Shown: piece by piece, positions 5,500 through 5,622 of the stretch | Layout: each line of letters starts with the position of its first letter | How positions within the stretch are numbered: the first letter of the stretch is position 1 | Source of the DNA: Methylococcaceae bacterium | Lineage (GTDB): Bacteria > Pseudomonadota > Gammaproteobacteria > Methylococcales > Methylococcaceae | Reading direction: 5' to 3' | DNA length: 5,622 nucleotides | NCBI GenBank assembly: GCA_012026715.1 | Contig: VEPB01000057.1 | Span: 1 to 5,622, forward strand | Position numbers and translations under genes: made by a program | The notes under the pieces: model-generated | Told to the model about the DNA's origin: nothing | Database searches by the model: none | The model's input: only the letters and a program-made list of their open reading frames with translations

Positions 5500-5529
5500 A
5501 TCTTACCTTCAGCCCAAGCCGCCACCCAA
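5500..5529 (-). promoter_or_regulatory. Weak sigma70-type promoter candidate for the RDD/SpoIIM operon
   Basis: On the minus strand TTGGGT (5529-5524) and TAAGAT (5505-5500) are separated by 18 bp, about 40 bp before the RDD start codon. They match the -35 consensus at three of six positions and the -10 consensus at four of six. In such GC-rich DNA this is suggestive only. Confidence 0.25.
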
Positions 5530-5545
5530 GCCCGCAGCGCTTGGG
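5513..5545. repeat. CCCAAGC direct and inverted repeat cluster upstream of the RDD gene
   Basis: CCCAAGC occurs at 5513-5519 and 5525-5531 (12-bp period), and its reverse complement GCTTGGG at 5539-5545. The last two form a 7-bp stem with a 7-base loop. The cluster overlaps the -35 side of the promoter candidate, as an operator might. Confidence 0.45.
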
Positions 5546-5622
5546 CCCTGCCATCGCCGATACAGCGGGACGACGTTCACCCTGCCTGATACCGGCCACG
5601 CACCGACGGGCGGTAGCAGCCA

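Larger units (their letters stand above)
5462..5622 (-). other. 5' flank of the minus operon; no recognised gene
   Basis: From the RDD start to the window edge no convincing coding sequence was found on either strand. Short open frames enter from the right edge on the minus strand, but their translations match nothing I recognise and end before the RDD gene. The segment holds the weak promoter and repeat cluster listed separately. It may also contain the tail of a gene beyond the window. Confidence 0.5.

Noticed and set aside
5244..5525. 93-codon minus-strand frame starting upstream of the RDD gene
   Set aside because: It runs out of frame into the RDD gene and loses any pattern there. Its Arg/His/Ala-rich sequence resembles other shadows, although the short upstream part cannot be fully excluded as a leader peptide.

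Overview
The window is a high-GC bacterial chromosome segment (roughly 65% G+C judged by eye), almost fully coding. Codon use and the style of the proteins suggest a proteobacterium, most likely a gammaproteobacterium, but nothing here fixes the genus. No mobile element, CRISPR array, tRNA or rRNA was seen, and the region looks like ordinary core chromosome.

Layout: on the plus strand, the last 37 codons of a probable DUF4129 membrane protein (1-114) overlap a DUF4350 membrane protein (111-1388). A MoxR-family AAA+ ATPase (1425-2408) follows after a 36-bp gap, then a DUF58 protein with a vWA-like domain (2408-3700), joined to moxR by a TGATG overlap. On the minus strand, an RDD-family membrane protein (5461-4676) is joined by an ATGA overlap to a SpoIIM/DUF95-family membrane protein (4679-3690). 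The two operons converge, and their last genes overlap tail to tail by 11 bp (3690-3700). The 161 bp at the right end (5462-5622) form the 5' side of the minus operon and hold a weak promoter candidate and a small repeat cluster.

How the genes fit together: DUF4129, DUF4350, MoxR, DUF58, SpoIIM-like and RDD form a recurrent gene neighbourhood in proteobacteria and actinobacteria. By analogy with other MoxR/vWA pairs (RavA-ViaA, the Bacteroides Bat proteins), the ATPase and DUF58 protein are thought to form a chaperone-like machine acting on envelope or membrane proteins, with the four integral membrane proteins as partners or scaffold. The exact substrate is unknown. The 'sporulation' name of SpoIIM is inherited from its family and does not imply that this organism sporulates.

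The gene content is a known type of system, not a new one. The least explained signals are four long intragenic inverted repeats with arms of 9-11 bp. Two of them lie right at the translation-coupled junctions moxR/DUF58 and RDD/SpoIIM. The absence of any gap between the convergent operons is also notable.
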